Virus record (IMG/VR): IMGVR_UViG_3300028410_000065
Coordinates: 1-23,694 of that record
Origin: a virus
Direction: 5' to 3' (one strand)
Length of the DNA: 23,694 nt
The position numbers were made by a program, and so were the translations under genes. Positions 1-9,149 of this stretch are shown in pieces. Positions within the stretch are counted from its first letter, which is position 1, and each line of letters begins with the position of its first letter. The notes beneath the pieces were generated by a model that searched no databases, was not told the DNA's origin, and was given only the letters and a program-made list of their open reading frames with translations.

Positions 1-2379
1 CTTAGCTTTTAACTTTTCTGTTCTTTCTTTACTTTCTATTTCTTTTTCTTTTAATCTATTTTTTTCTGTTTCTATACCTAATTTTTTATTAATTTCATCA
101 GACTTCATGTCTAACTCTTTCATTCTTATCTCGGAATCTGCTAAAAATTTATCAACTTCTAACTGATCTGGAATTCCATTACCATCACTATCTTGTGTTT
201 CTGCAAACTTAAATGAACCAACTTCTGCAACATAACGAGCTGTTTCAGCTACTAAATCTGCTTTATATTTTTCCATTTGTAGTTTTGTGTTTTCTAATTC
301 TAATTTATTTTTTTCATTTTCAGCATTAGCTTCTCTTTCTGCTTGAGCACCTTGAGCTTGCATTTGTTGCATTTTCATTTCGCCACCTTCTAAAGTATCT
401 ATTAATTCTCCTGGAGTTGCATTACCTCTAATCATTTTAGCAATAGAACTTAAAGTAGCAGATTGATTTTGTAAAGCTGCATGTGCTAATTGCTTTAACT
501 CATTATACATTCTCATGTCTTCAGAAGAAGAAGATATATAAGCACCTATTCTTGCTAAAGGTAATTTTTCTAAATCTAATTCAATAATCTTTTTAGATAA
601 ATCAGATAGTATATAAGTTAAATTTTCAGTACCATATTTATGATATGCAAATTTAGCAACATTTAAAAGTTGAGTTACAAAAGCTTTTTTACCTAACTCA
701 TGTGTAGCAAACCAAGGTTCTGTAGTATAGTTAGACTGAACTATTTGTTGTTGCGTAGTTCCAACTAATTCTCTATTACCCTGTTGACCTGTTCTAGCAT
801 CATTCATTCCAATAACTTTACCACATTGAGCATCAATATATTCTAGTAATTGTACTTTTTTATCTATAGATGCAGCTGCAGTCATATCAACACTTCTCCA
901 AGAAGTCATGTCATTATTACCTCTATTACCTTCTTCATTAGGATTTATCCAAATAATGTCATCTACATTTAAGTAATGTTGCCATTTATCTAGATCTATT
1001 CCCATTGATGTAGGAATTTGATTAATATTTGCTAGTAGTTTTTTACCTTTATCAGAAGCTATATCTCTTTGTATTAATCTAAATACAATATTAGCAAAGT
1101 ATTGAAAAGGTAACATTAAATCTACTGGACCTACTGGTTGTGAATTTAAATTATTATGTATAACACCTGTGTAAGGTAATGGGCAATCATAAGGATCATC
1201 CTCATTATCATAAAATTTATCTACTGCTCCCCAATCTGTCCAAATATCATCATTAATTTCAGTTATTTGTCTAATCTCTGGATACCATTCCCACTTAATA
1301 CTTAAATCTCCTCTTTCTTCATTTACACTGTAACCTTCTGGCACACGCATAACTTGAATACCTTCGTCTTCATCCATGTAAGTTAAAAAGCCTACTTTGT
1401 ACCAATCTCTCCAAACATGATGCATAACTTTAGATTTATTACTAGTAGTAGCTGGACTACCATCAGTATCTAAAGAGAACCAGTCATTTTGATCTACATC
1501 AGATTCTATTTCCCATTTGTCATCTATTCTAGTTCTAGCTCCACCACCTCTACTGCTTCCTTCATAAATTCTATCTATTTCAGATTTAGTTAAGTTAGGA
1601 AACATAGATACAACTCTAGATGGACTCATGTAATCATATGTAGTAGCCCATTCACCTTCGTGAATAAACATTAAATCTGAATCCATATCACAAGAAAATC
1701 TTAAAGGATTAACAACTTTACCTATTGGTTTTTTATTAACAATACCAGTATAGTATATTTCAAAAGCTGAAGTTAATCCATGCTTCCAAGCTGTTCTATC
1801 TTTTTCTTTTAAGAATTGATCTTCTTTAAGATGATTGTAAATTTCTTGAGCCATTGTTTCATATGAGTCTCTGTAGTCTCTCATATAATCCGCAATTTCT
1901 TCTGGGGACATAACCTCTTGTTCCATTTTAGCAATTTCTTTTTCTTGCAAATCTGGATTACTTTTAAGAGCTTCTTCCATTCTAGCTTTTTTAATTTCAT
2001 TAACTACATACATAGAAGTTAACTCACCTTTCTTTTTATTATTTTCTTGAACTGCTTCAGGATTTGTAGTAAATATTCTAGTGTTATCTGGACGTTTTAA
2101 CATCTCTCCTTCTAAATATTTAAAATGAGAAGTAAGTATAGGAAAATTATGCATTTCATCTGCTAAGTCTCCACTTGAAAATCCATGAGGTTTTGTAATG
2201 TGTTCAAAATTTTCTTGATTAAGTATACCATTTACAGCATCATAATTTATTTTGTTCTTTTTGTAGTTTGAGGAATAGTTACTATCTGTACTAATTTCTC
2301 TAGCTTTGGCAATATGCCATTCTTTTGTTTTTTGAGATTTTGACACTCTGTTTTTATAAACAACTTTTTTATTTTCCAT
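1..2379 (-). CDS. Portal protein, 3' end beyond the window (partial)
   Basis: The reading frame is open for 793 codons from an ATG at 2379 to the left edge, so the protein is at least 793 residues long. It follows the large terminase with a 1-base gap, the usual place for a portal, the dodecameric ring through which DNA enters the capsid. Around residues 75-95 it reads FPILTSHFKYLEGEMLKRPD, which resembles the conserved N-terminal segment of crAss-like portals (aromatic-P-x-I then GE-x-x-KR). The C-terminal third is rich in Glu, Lys and Gln and looks like coiled coil. At residues 730-738 (bases 166-192) there is a DSDGNGIPD motif, a calcium-binding EF-hand or dockerin-like loop. The assignment rests on position, size and these motifs. 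A fused C-terminal domain cannot be judged because the end is missing. Confidence 0.75.
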   Translation of the reverse strand, partial: MENKKVVYKNRVSKSQKTKEWHIAKAREISTDSNYSSNYKKNKINYDAVNGILNQENFEHITKPHGFSSGDLADEMHNFPILTSHFKYLEGEMLKRPDNTRIFTTNPEAVQENNKKKGELTSMYVVNEIKKARMEEALKSNPDLQEKEIAKMEQEVMSPEEIADYMRDYRDSYETMAQEIYNHLKEDQFLKEKDRTAWKHGLTSAFEIYYTGIVNKKPIGKVVNPLRFSCDMDSDLMFIHEGEWATTYDYMSPSRVVSMFPNLTKSEIDRIYEGSSRGGGARTRIDDKWEIESDVDQNDWFSLDTDGSPATTSNKSKVMHHVWRDWYKVGFLTYMDEDEGIQVMRVPEGYSVNEERGDLSIKWEWYPEIRQITEINDDIWTDWGAVDKFYDNEDDPYDCPLPYTGVIHNNLNSQPVGPVDLMLPFQYFANIVFRLIQRDIASDKGKKLLANINQIPTSMGIDLDKWQHYLNVDDIIWINPNEEGNRGNNDMTSWRSVDMTAAASIDKKVQLLEYIDAQCGKVIGMNDARTGQQGNRELVGTTQQQIVQSNYTTEPWFATHELGKKAFVTQLLNVAKFAYHKYGTENLTYILSDLSKKIIELDLEKLPLARIGAYISSSSEDMRMYNELKQLAHAALQNQSATLSSIAKMIRGNATPGELIDTLEGGEMKMQQMQAQGAQAEREANAENEKNKLELENTKLQMEKYKADLVAETARYVAEVGSFKFAETQDSDGNGIPDQLEVDKFLADSEIRMKELDMKSDEINKKLGIETEKNRLKEKEIESKERTEKLKAK

Positions 2380-2380
2380 T

Positions 2381-4549
2381 TTATTTATTTTCTAATCTAT
2401 TAAGTAATTGGCTAGCAATCGTATTTACATTTTTTTCTTTAAACTCTTCTTCTTTATATTCTTCAATCACTAGCATTAACTGGAATAAAGCCATCACTCT
2501 ATCAAAGTTACCAGATCTGCTGTATGCCATAAGTTCTTCTATTAGTCCAAGTGAAGGTATAAGGTCTAAATTAAATATAGTTTCCCCTTCCTCACTTATA
2601 CCTCTTTCTATCATTAACCAATTGTAACACCATTTTTCACAAGCACCTTTCATCTTGTCATTCATAGGAGCACCATACACACGAGATACTTTAGAATTCT
2701 TTATAACCTTACCCATTGCTGAATCAGGTTGATGTTCTAATAAATGTACTTTACCTTTTCTATGAAAATAAGCCATAACATCTTTACCTATTTCATTCTC
2801 ATGCATTATTTTAGCATTACCATAATACATAGATAACATCATAGCAACCTCATTTATATCATCTGTAGATTCATATCTACCTGTATATTCTGCTACTATT
2901 TCATCATAACCGTGATCAAATTTTTGATAACCTTTATACACTATTAATGATGCTAAAGATTTATATGCAGATTTATTATCTACATCAAACTTAACAGGGT
3001 CATACCCTATCTTATACATTTCAGAAGGATAATCAGTTTCTGGCGGACTTTGATAAATCATTACAGCACTTTCAGCATTGTTTGATTTTTTGTGAGGATA
3101 AGAATATATAGGTTCTAACGATCTGTCAGGTATAAATTTAATAGGTCTCTGTGGATCTCTAGTTCTTTCTAACTTTCCAGGAACTCCTATATTTTTATAT
3201 CTGTTGTTCATTTTTAACCTGCTCTTAACTCTTTTAAGTAAAGCAACTGGAAATACGTTTCCTTCAGGCTTTAGGAAAGCTTCTGTTGGAGTTTTACACT
3301 TTTGAGTAATGGATACATCATAATCTTCTTTAGATCCCTTAGAAGCTACTTTACGTTCTTTATCCAAAGACAATTCAGCTACCCATCTAAAAGAGTTTCC
3401 ATTTTTATCCATTGAAACATGTAATTTACCATTTTCATCTACATAAGATGCACCTGGTCTAAACCACATTTCATCTACAAATAAACCTGACTTACTTTGT
3501 GTTTCATTTTCTTCGTATATGTTATCATACTCTGCTAAACCATAATCTGAAGGTGAGTTATGCATCTCTGCAAAATCTTGTGTAGATCCCTCCATGTCAC
3601 CACCTGTACCAAATATAATAGGTATACCAATCCACGTTTCACCATCTCTTAAAGTAGGTTCAGCAAATCTGTAAGCTTTTTTTAGCATGTTAATAAGACC
3701 ACCCTCCTCAAATATAAATCTAGTACAAGATAGACCTGCGGATTTATCTGGATTATCTTTAAGAGTAAGAATTTTTATTTCAGATAAGAATCCCTTTTCA
3801 ACATCTTGTCCATTAATTTTTTCCATCCAACCAGACCTAATAAATGTTTGAGTATCTTTTAGTTTAGAGTGTCTAAATTCTGTGTATTCATTTAAGAAGT
3901 TACACATATTCTTAGCCATGTTAAATGTGTTAATAGCTTTGTCTTCAATTTCAGCTGCAATTACAACTCTAGATTTAGAGAAGAATGTGTATATCCATAC
4001 AGCACCTGCAGCATTTTTAAATGAGAATCCTTTACGTCTAGCTTTTGCTAGTATAATTCCTTTTTTATCTTTACTAGATTTTCCAAATTTTACAGGGTTT
4101 TCACAAAGTTCTAATTCTAAGAAATAGTAATAGTCCATAGAAACAAAATTAGGGAATCCTAATTCCTTAGTTTCCCTTCCATCTGGTTTTGTAACTGTTT
4201 TTTCTATTCTACAAAAGTTTAAATAAAAGTAATGTTCTCCTGTAATATAAACTCCTCCAATTGTAAAACCATTTAAACATCTATCTTTTTGCTCTTGCCA
4301 ATATTTATAATATTGAGAGCTTCCAGGTATAGCCGTAGTGTAACAAGTGTTACCTTTACTTTCATTTAAATCAAATTCATTAGCAGCAGGTGTAAACACA
4401 CTACTATCTTTAAACAAAAGATAATCTCTATTTAAATTAGAAACTGGATTTCTAAAAGATAAATCAGACACTAAATCTTTTACCTCTTCAGGTATAGTTG
4501 ATTTAATATCTGTTATAACCTCTGCTATTTTTGGATCGTATTTAGTCAT
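2381..4549 (-). CDS. terL: Terminase large subunit (DNA-packaging ATPase-nuclease)
   Basis: This 722-residue protein is the packaging motor. The N-terminal ATPase has a deviant Walker A region at 164-176 (GIILAKARRKGFS), a Walker B at 278-284 (FIFEEGG, with the acidic pair for Mg and catalysis) and a coupling-type motif at 311-317 (IIFGTGG). The C-terminal RNase H-like nuclease shows its acidic triad: D517 in GYDPV, E584 or E586 in HENEIG, and D683 in FDRVMAL. The length and the ARRKGFS form of Walker A match TerL of crAss-like and related Bacteroidota phages. The start overlaps the upstream gene by 8 bases, and the portal gene begins 1 base after the stop. All catalytic motifs appear intact. 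Confidence 0.93.
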   Translation of the reverse strand: MTKYDPKIAEVITDIKSTIPEEVKDLVSDLSFRNPVSNLNRDYLLFKDSSVFTPAANEFDLNESKGNTCYTTAIPGSSQYYKYWQEQKDRCLNGFTIGGVYITGEHYFYLNFCRIEKTVTKPDGRETKELGFPNFVSMDYYYFLELELCENPVKFGKSSKDKKGIILAKARRKGFSFKNAAGAVWIYTFFSKSRVVIAAEIEDKAINTFNMAKNMCNFLNEYTEFRHSKLKDTQTFIRSGWMEKINGQDVEKGFLSEIKILTLKDNPDKSAGLSCTRFIFEEGGLINMLKKAYRFAEPTLRDGETWIGIPIIFGTGGDMEGSTQDFAEMHNSPSDYGLAEYDNIYEENETQSKSGLFVDEMWFRPGASYVDENGKLHVSMDKNGNSFRWVAELSLDKERKVASKGSKEDYDVSITQKCKTPTEAFLKPEGNVFPVALLKRVKSRLKMNNRYKNIGVPGKLERTRDPQRPIKFIPDRSLEPIYSYPHKKSNNAESAVMIYQSPPETDYPSEMYKIGYDPVKFDVDNKSAYKSLASLIVYKGYQKFDHGYDEIVAEYTGRYESTDDINEVAMMLSMYYGNAKIMHENEIGKDVMAYFHRKGKVHLLEHQPDSAMGKVIKNSKVSRVYGAPMNDKMKGACEKWCYNWLMIERGISEEGETIFNLDLIPSLGLIEELMAYSRSGNFDRVMALFQLMLVIEEYKEEEFKEKNVNTIASQLLNRLENK

Positions 4550-5081
4550 GTAGTATAGTTGAAGGTTTTACATTACCTTTTCTTTTAGCTGTAGTAGCTT
4601 TTTGTTTAGTAACAAGATCTTTTAAAGAATCTAATGATTCAAATAATTTACCTGCTTCTTTAATAGTATTTACAACATCTCTTACGTTATAAATAGGTTT
4701 ACCTTTATCGTCTAAAGCTTTAAAATCTACAGAATAATTAAACTCTTCTAATTTTTTAAGAGCATATTCAGCAGAAGCTAAAAATCTCATTGCTTCAGTT
4801 TCTTCTAAAATTTTTACTTTGTCAATAGCTAATTGGATTTCTTTTTCAGGAAACCAATCATTAACTATACAATCTTCTCTAACTAAAAGAGGTCTATCTT
4901 CTGGTGAAGACTTTGCATAAATAGAAGCTGGTGATGCCATATGATACACGTATTTAATGGCACCAGAAGCTTTTAATTTATCTGCTTTTTTGTCTAATTT
5001 CCATAGAACTGTAAATTCAGGAATATGTAAACCTTCAATTGTTATAATTGGTTCATTATTTATTAGATCAAAAATATTCAT
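4542..5081 (-). CDS. Putative terminase small subunit or packaging-associated protein
   Basis: The 179-residue protein is encoded directly before terL and overlaps it by 8 bases. No catalytic motif is visible. The middle and C-terminal parts (about 85-160) look helical and charged, followed by a basic tail with KAKRKGN-like composition that could bind nucleic acid. Small terminases are usually small helical DNA-recognition proteins encoded just upstream of terL, and that position is the main argument here. I cannot see a clear helix-turn-helix. A head-associated or other packaging accessory protein is the alternative. Confidence 0.5.
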   Translation of the reverse strand: MNIFDLINNEPIITIEGLHIPEFTVLWKLDKKADKLKASGAIKYVYHMASPASIYAKSSPEDRPLLVREDCIVNDWFPEKEIQLAIDKVKILEETEAMRFLASAEYALKKLEEFNYSVDFKALDDKGKPIYNVRDVVNTIKEAGKLFESLDSLKDLVTKQKATTAKRKGNVKPSTILHD

Positions 5082-5534
5082 TTATTTAGTATTTCGTGTA
5101 TCTACTTTTTTATATTTTTCATAAGTTCTCATACCTCCTATACCTAACATACCTAATACTACTGGCATCATTTGGCTCATATCCAAAGTTTCTGGACATA
5201 CTGCATTTAGACTTAGAGTTTCTACTAAAGTACAATAGACAGGTATAAATATAAAGTTAATTGCAAAAACGGATGCACATACCCAGCCTATTGCTGGCCT
5301 CCAACCTGCTACAAATATAGAAGGGTGCGATGCTTCAACTTTATTAATACTTATCTGACCTAGCATTAATTCTTGTTCAAGCTTTTTCTCTTCTAATAAT
5401 ATCTCCATGTACTTCTCTTCAATTTCTCTTTTAGAAGTAAAATTTTTATCTACGGCATCTCCAATTTTTTCAATTAAAGACCCATCTCCTTTACCTTTTA
5501 CAAGGTTTAGTGCTGCTGTTAATATTGGTCCCAT
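5082..5534 (-). CDS. Holin of the three-TM (gene-transfer-agent release) type
   Basis: The 150-residue protein begins with a short amphipathic region and a charged coiled-coil segment (about 38-60, EEKYMEILLEEKKLEQEL). It then has HPSIFVAGWRPAIGWVCASVF, the hallmark start of the first membrane segment in the Holin_3TMs family, followed by further hydrophobic stretches around 88-106 and 122-136. Holins of this class permeabilise the inner membrane so that endolysin reaches the wall. The gene starts within the stop codon of the endolysin gene (TAATG), a classic lysis cassette. The family match is by recognition of the GWRPAIGW motif, and the lysis role is strongly supported by the neighbour. 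Confidence 0.8.
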   Translation of the reverse strand: MGPILTAALNLVKGKGDGSLIEKIGDAVDKNFTSKREIEEKYMEILLEEKKLEQELMLGQISINKVEASHPSIFVAGWRPAIGWVCASVFAINFIFIPVYCTLVETLSLNAVCPETLDMSQMMPVVLGMLGIGGMRTYEKYKKVDTRNTK

Positions 5535-5974
5535 TATACTTTTCTTAATTCAAAATGAGGCATATCATCAAATCTTTGATCTGTTAATATCTCTCCGTCC
5601 ATATCCCAATTGGCTCCCCACCTTACTTGGTGTGTTATTTCTCCTTCTGACAATAATATTGTAGCTGATGCTAAAATAGAACCTCCTAAAGCAGCTAAAT
5701 GTGCAGGGTCAAAAGCCAATTTTTTATTTCCCTTCACATAGGCACATATGTCCACAGCCATAGAAGGCGAAAGATTATGCTTACCTAGTTTTTTATATCC
5801 ATCTATTTTAGATGCACCTTTTTTAAACAACTCATTTTGCCTTGCAATGCTTCTGTGCCCCTCTGTGATAATAAAATCAACAGGAGTTAACTGGATTGCT
5901 AACGCAAATATTTTTTGTAAATCTTCATGACAAGTTTTTAAATTGCCAAAAGATCTTTTACTTAATTTATACAT
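5534..5974 (-). CDS. Endolysin, M15-family zinc peptidase (L-alanyl-D-glutamate or D-Ala-D-Ala type)
   Basis: The 146-residue single-domain protein carries the M15 metallopeptidase signature in order: EGHRSIARQNELFKKGASK at 38-56, a first zinc-ligand pair H66 and D75 in GKHNLSPSMAVDI, then VRWGANWDMDGE at 117-128 and the C-terminal DMPHFE with ligand H140. This is the layout of phage peptidoglycan endopeptidases such as the T5 endolysin. No signal peptide or cell-wall binding domain is visible, so export would depend on the holin encoded immediately downstream. Its start overlaps the end of the groEL-like gene by 8 bases. Confidence 0.92.
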   Translation of the reverse strand: MYKLSKRSFGNLKTCHEDLQKIFALAIQLTPVDFIITEGHRSIARQNELFKKGASKIDGYKKLGKHNLSPSMAVDICAYVKGNKKLAFDPAHLAALGGSILASATILLSEGEITHQVRWGANWDMDGEILTDQRFDDMPHFELRKV

Positions 5975-7487
5975 ATTTAGTTTTTACCATTACTTTAGTT
6001 GTAAGCAAAGTAGCCACAACTGAAACTGCATTTTCAACTGCAATTATTGTTACTTTAGCAGGATCTAATATTTTAGTTTTGCTCCTTTTCTCCATCTCCA
6101 TAGTCTTTGCATTAAAAATAGAATCAGTATCATGATTTAGTATTGCTTCTTCAATTACTAATATATCTTTTTCTTGAACACTTGCATTAATGCATATTTG
6201 TTTAAAAGGTATACTAGCTGCTACAGACAATAATTTACAGTGTTGTCCAGCTATTAATAAAGCAACACCTCCACCTGGAAGTACACCTTGTTCTAAGGCT
6301 GCTCTAGTTGCTGCGACTGCATCATCTACTCTGTCTTTCTTTTCTTTTAATTCAATTTCTGTGGTAGCACCTACTTTTATAATAGCTACTTTGCCTTTTA
6401 ATTTAGCAATTCTTTCATCCACTCTACTTTGTTCGTACTCAGTAGGCAATTCATCTTTTATGTTTAATAGACCTTGAATTCTGTCTTCTGCTTTATTTTC
6501 TTTACCTATAAAAGTAGTTTTTCTTTGAGATATAATTACTTTTTCAATAGTACCAAAAGGTTCGGTTGGTTTTAAAGTATCTGTAACAACACTTCCACCT
6601 GTAATAGCACATATATCTTTTAAGCTTTCTAATCTACCTTGTGCATATCCTTCTGGAGTTATAACACAACATTTAATCCTACCATTAACATTGTTATGTG
6701 CTAACCAAGATAAAGCTTCACCAGTTACTTTAGCGTTAACTATAAGTAAAGGTTTATTAGCTTCCATAGCTTGTTGCATTAAAGGTAATACATCTGCAGA
6801 GGATTTCATAGGTAAATTAGTACAATATACTAAAGGATTTTCATATTCAACTACTTTTGAATCAGCTCCAGGAGTTAAAAAGTGTATAGACTCATAACCT
6901 CTGTCTATTTCCATACCTTTTACAAATTCTACTTCTGTTTCTATACCAGTAGCTTCTTCAACAGTTACTACACCATTTTTTCCTACAGTATTAAATACTC
7001 CTGCTATTAATTCTCCTAGTTTTTCATCACCATTACAAGAAATAGTAGAAATATCTATTAAATTCTTAGAGTTTACTTTTAAAGTTTGTTCTTTTAAGGA
7101 TTCTATAATAACAACTAGATCATCCTCCATTTCTTTTTTAATTGTTAAAGGATCTGCTCCATTAGCAATTCTTTCTGCACCTAGATTGTAAATAGATTGA
7201 GCTATTACTGTAGCTGTAGTTGTTCCATCACCTACTAAGTCATTTGATTTAGTAGCTACTTCTTGTATAACTCTAATAGCAATATTTTCTATTGCATCTT
7301 CAGACCATATCTCTTTAGCTACTGATACACCATCTTTTGTTATAATAGCTTTAGGATTACCATTAACATCTTCTTTATATATAATTACATTCCTACCTTT
7401 AGGTCCTAACGTCACTTTTACGGCGTCACATATAATGTTAACGCCGTCTTTTAGTGAATCTTGTAATTCTTTTCCAAATATAACCAT
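5967..7487 (-). CDS. groEL: GroEL-type group I chaperonin (phage-encoded)
   Basis: The 506-residue protein aligns along its whole length with GroEL (about 545 residues in bacteria). ATP-site elements are intact: VTLGPKGRNV at 25-34, DGVSVAKE at 52-59, GDGTTTAT at 86-93 with D87, and RVDDAVAATRAALEQGVLPGGG at 386-407 with D388 in the place of the E. coli hydrolysis aspartate. The apical part includes the GMEIDRGY segment near 191-198. The C-terminus ends in basic residues and lacks the GGM repeat tail that lines the bacterial ring cavity. It lies between endolysin and a GroES-like gene, inside the late operon, so its clients are probably virion proteins. The divergence and shorter tail argue for a long phage history rather than a recent host capture. 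Confidence 0.96.
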   Translation of the reverse strand: MVIFGKELQDSLKDGVNIICDAVKVTLGPKGRNVIIYKEDVNGNPKAIITKDGVSVAKEIWSEDAIENIAIRVIQEVATKSNDLVGDGTTTATVIAQSIYNLGAERIANGADPLTIKKEMEDDLVVIIESLKEQTLKVNSKNLIDISTISCNGDEKLGELIAGVFNTVGKNGVVTVEEATGIETEVEFVKGMEIDRGYESIHFLTPGADSKVVEYENPLVYCTNLPMKSSADVLPLMQQAMEANKPLLIVNAKVTGEALSWLAHNNVNGRIKCCVITPEGYAQGRLESLKDICAITGGSVVTDTLKPTEPFGTIEKVIISQRKTTFIGKENKAEDRIQGLLNIKDELPTEYEQSRVDERIAKLKGKVAIIKVGATTEIELKEKKDRVDDAVAATRAALEQGVLPGGGVALLIAGQHCKLLSVAASIPFKQICINASVQEKDILVIEEAILNHDTDSIFNAKTMEMEKRSKTKILDPAKVTIIAVENAVSVVATLLTTKVMVKTKYV

Positions 7488-7489
7488 AA

Positions 7490-7936
7490 TTATTCTGCTG
7501 GTTCTACATAGTCTACTCCGTAAGACTCATAAGTTAGTACATAGGGAGAAAACTTTTTATTGTTATCAGTCCATGCACTAGAATCTGTCTTATCAAAATA
7601 AATTGTACTTCTTGGATAATTATCTAAGCTCCAATGAACAATATCCCCTACTTCTACTTCTACACATTGTGGTCCTTTTGCTATTACTATACCTTTGTTT
7701 TGATACATAGGTTTGTAGCTGTCCTCTCTATCTACACCTTCTGAATCTGTGATTAGTCCTGATTCAGGAGCTAACAATCCATTGTCATCTTCATCTGGCA
7801 TATCATATCTTTTAATTATTAGTAAATCTTTAATGGTTTTTCCAATTTTATCTTTGTACTCATCCATTACATAAACTTCTTCTGTCTTTTTAACCATGGC
7901 TGTAGCCATATCCTCATTTGTTGTTTTGTTTTTCAT
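7490..7936 (-). CDS. groES: GroES-like co-chaperonin (divergent)
   Basis: I place the start at the ATG at 7936 (148 residues), because the longer frame would need a TTG inside the previous gene. The protein is longer than bacterial GroES (about 97 residues). The middle reads GIVIAKGPQ...VEVEVGDIVHW, the GroES beta-barrel pattern (GxVxAxG then VxVGDxV). The preceding segment KDLLIIKRYDMPDEDDNGLLAPES resembles the GroES N-terminal strand and a mobile-loop-like insert. Two bases separate it from groEL, so the two are clearly co-expressed. It would cap the phage chaperonin, or possibly the host ring. Assignment by motif plus context is firm, but the extended N-terminus is unexplained. Confidence 0.82.
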   Translation of the reverse strand: MKNKTTNEDMATAMVKKTEEVYVMDEYKDKIGKTIKDLLIIKRYDMPDEDDNGLLAPESGLITDSEGVDREDSYKPMYQNKGIVIAKGPQCVEVEVGDIVHWSLDNYPRSTIYFDKTDSSAWTDNNKKFSPYVLTYESYGVDYVEPAE

Positions 7937-7937
7937 A

Positions 7938-8231
7938 TTAATCTTCAATTATTATGTTATTGTCTTCTTTAAACTTAAACCATTCTTTTGTCTCCATAAT
8001 GTCTGGAAACCTCTTACCTTCATTGCAGCTCTTATATACATATAGCTTACCAGGGTAACTGCATCCACATTGAACACACTTTCCTGCAACACCACAAGTA
8101 CTGGCACAAATTTTGTCTCTATATATAATCTGCTCTTTGACATGTTCTTCTAATAAATTAAATCTATCACCAAACATTCTAATATTACCACTAACAAAAT
8201 CTTTTATATTGGTTAATGTTATACCTTTCAT
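7938..8231 (-). CDS. Small Cys-rich protein, putative zinc or metal binding
   Basis: The 97-residue protein has a charged helical N-terminal half and a cluster of cysteines at about 42-69: CASTC, GKCVQCGC and a final KSC. This spacing suggests a zinc-ribbon or a small metal cluster site. The remainder (KRFPDIMETKEWFKFKEDN) is acidic. It sits between the groES-like gene and a run of unknown late genes, with 1-base overlaps on its upstream side. A role in virion assembly is possible, but only the operon position suggests it. Confidence 0.6.
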   Translation of the reverse strand: MKGITLTNIKDFVSGNIRMFGDRFNLLEEHVKEQIIYRDKICASTCGVAGKCVQCGCSYPGKLYVYKSCNEGKRFPDIMETKEWFKFKEDNNIIIED

Positions 8232-8587
8232 TATAATCTGTCGTATTTGTACTTAGTTAAAGCAGTTAATTTTAGCATATTAGTTACAATAGATGCTAAT
8301 TCAGGTAGTGATTCTACATAAGGGTAAAACTCATCTAACTTCTGAATAAACTCATCTAGTACTTCTTCAAAAGGTAAACCCTTATGATATACTGGTAAAT
8401 TAACACTTAATTCTTCCTTAAACCTTGTAGAATAAATTATATTAAATTCTCTTAATAAATTATTTGATTCTACTAAATAACTATCTATTAGTTCTCTCTC
8501 TTGCACTGTTTCTACAGTCATTCCATTTAGTAGAGTGCTGACTAACGTTTCTGTTACGCCCTCTACAAATACTCTTACTTTTTTCAT
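8231..8587 (-). CDS. Late-operon protein of unknown function
   Basis: The 118-residue acidic protein is mostly predicted helical, with repeated Leu and Glu patterns and no cysteine, signal peptide or membrane segment. I do not recognise a family. It shares its first and last bases with its neighbours (TAATG junctions), so it is almost certainly translated as part of the late operon. Confidence 0.6.
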   Translation of the reverse strand: MKKVRVFVEGVTETLVSTLLNGMTVETVQERELIDSYLVESNNLLREFNIIYSTRFKEELSVNLPVYHKGLPFEEVLDEFIQKLDEFYPYVESLPELASIVTNMLKLTALTKYKYDRL

Positions 8588-8871
8588 TATCTTTTATATC
8601 CCATTGGTACTACTATTGTTAAACTTTCTTTTAATTCTATTAGCTTTTTAAAACTCATTTTTATTAAGCTACTTTCTTTTCTAATGTCATCATATATTAA
8701 GCATTTAGTTTTATAAGGTTTTCCCCCTTGTTTTAGTACCTCTTCAGGGAAAACAAACCTTATATCAAAATTCTTTTTTAGTGTTACACTCTCATGAGCA
8801 CAATATTCATTCCCTTCTTTGTCTTTTTTCCAGACATCTACTAATGTGTTTAATGTTTTATAGTGTTCCAT
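8587..8871 (-). CDS. Late-operon protein of unknown function
   Basis: The 94-residue protein starts at an ATG 22 bases inside the preceding gene. It has alternating hydrophobic and charged residues typical of beta strands (FDIRFVFPEE, KCLIYDD, LTIVVPMGYKR) and is basic overall. No motif or membrane segment is visible. The codon pattern matches the neighbours, and conservation of the operon layout is the argument that it is real. Confidence 0.58.
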   Translation of the reverse strand: MEHYKTLNTLVDVWKKDKEGNEYCAHESVTLKKNFDIRFVFPEEVLKQGGKPYKTKCLIYDDIRKESSLIKMSFKKLIELKESLTIVVPMGYKR

Positions 8872-9149
8872 GTGTTATTTCTAATTTTCCAAAGAATTTT
8901 AATTTTTTCTTTAATCTTAATATTATCTTTACCTTTGTTCTTTAAACTTTTAGCTGTTTTAATATGTGCTGATATAATATGTTTTATTATCCGTGGATTA
9001 ACTTTTATTTTACCAAGCTCTTGTATATGTATTGTGTTACCTTCATTGTTTGACATTTCTTCTTTAATATATTTGAAGAAGTGGTTGTAAACATTTTTAA
9101 GTAAGAACTCTGATACATTATTTTCTTCTGCTAATACTTTTAGATCCAT
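8850..9149 (-). CDS. Possible HU/IHF-like DNA-binding protein
   Basis: The 99-residue protein is highly basic. Residues about 18-58 run VYNHFFKYIKEEM...GNTIHIQELGKIKVNPRIIKH. This resembles the HU/IHF pattern in which a helix is followed by a VxIxGFGxFxVRxR beta-arm start. The C-terminal 40 residues are Lys-rich (KSLKNKGKDNIKIKEKIKI). A nucleoid-type or structural DNA-binding role would fit, but the similarity is short and the usual C-terminal arm is not clear. An unrelated basic protein is the alternative. Confidence 0.4.
   Translation of the reverse strand: MDLKVLAEENNVSEFLLKNVYNHFFKYIKEEMSNNEGNTIHIQELGKIKVNPRIIKHIISAHIKTAKSLKNKGKDNIKIKEKIKILWKIRNNTWNTIKH

Noticed and set aside
5967-7487. 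Plus-strand open frames inside groEL, terL, endolysin and holin genes (for example 6190-6477, 3882-4127, 5407-5664)
   Set aside because: They are antisense to genes with clear protein motifs, and their products are low-complexity hydrophobic translations without family signs.
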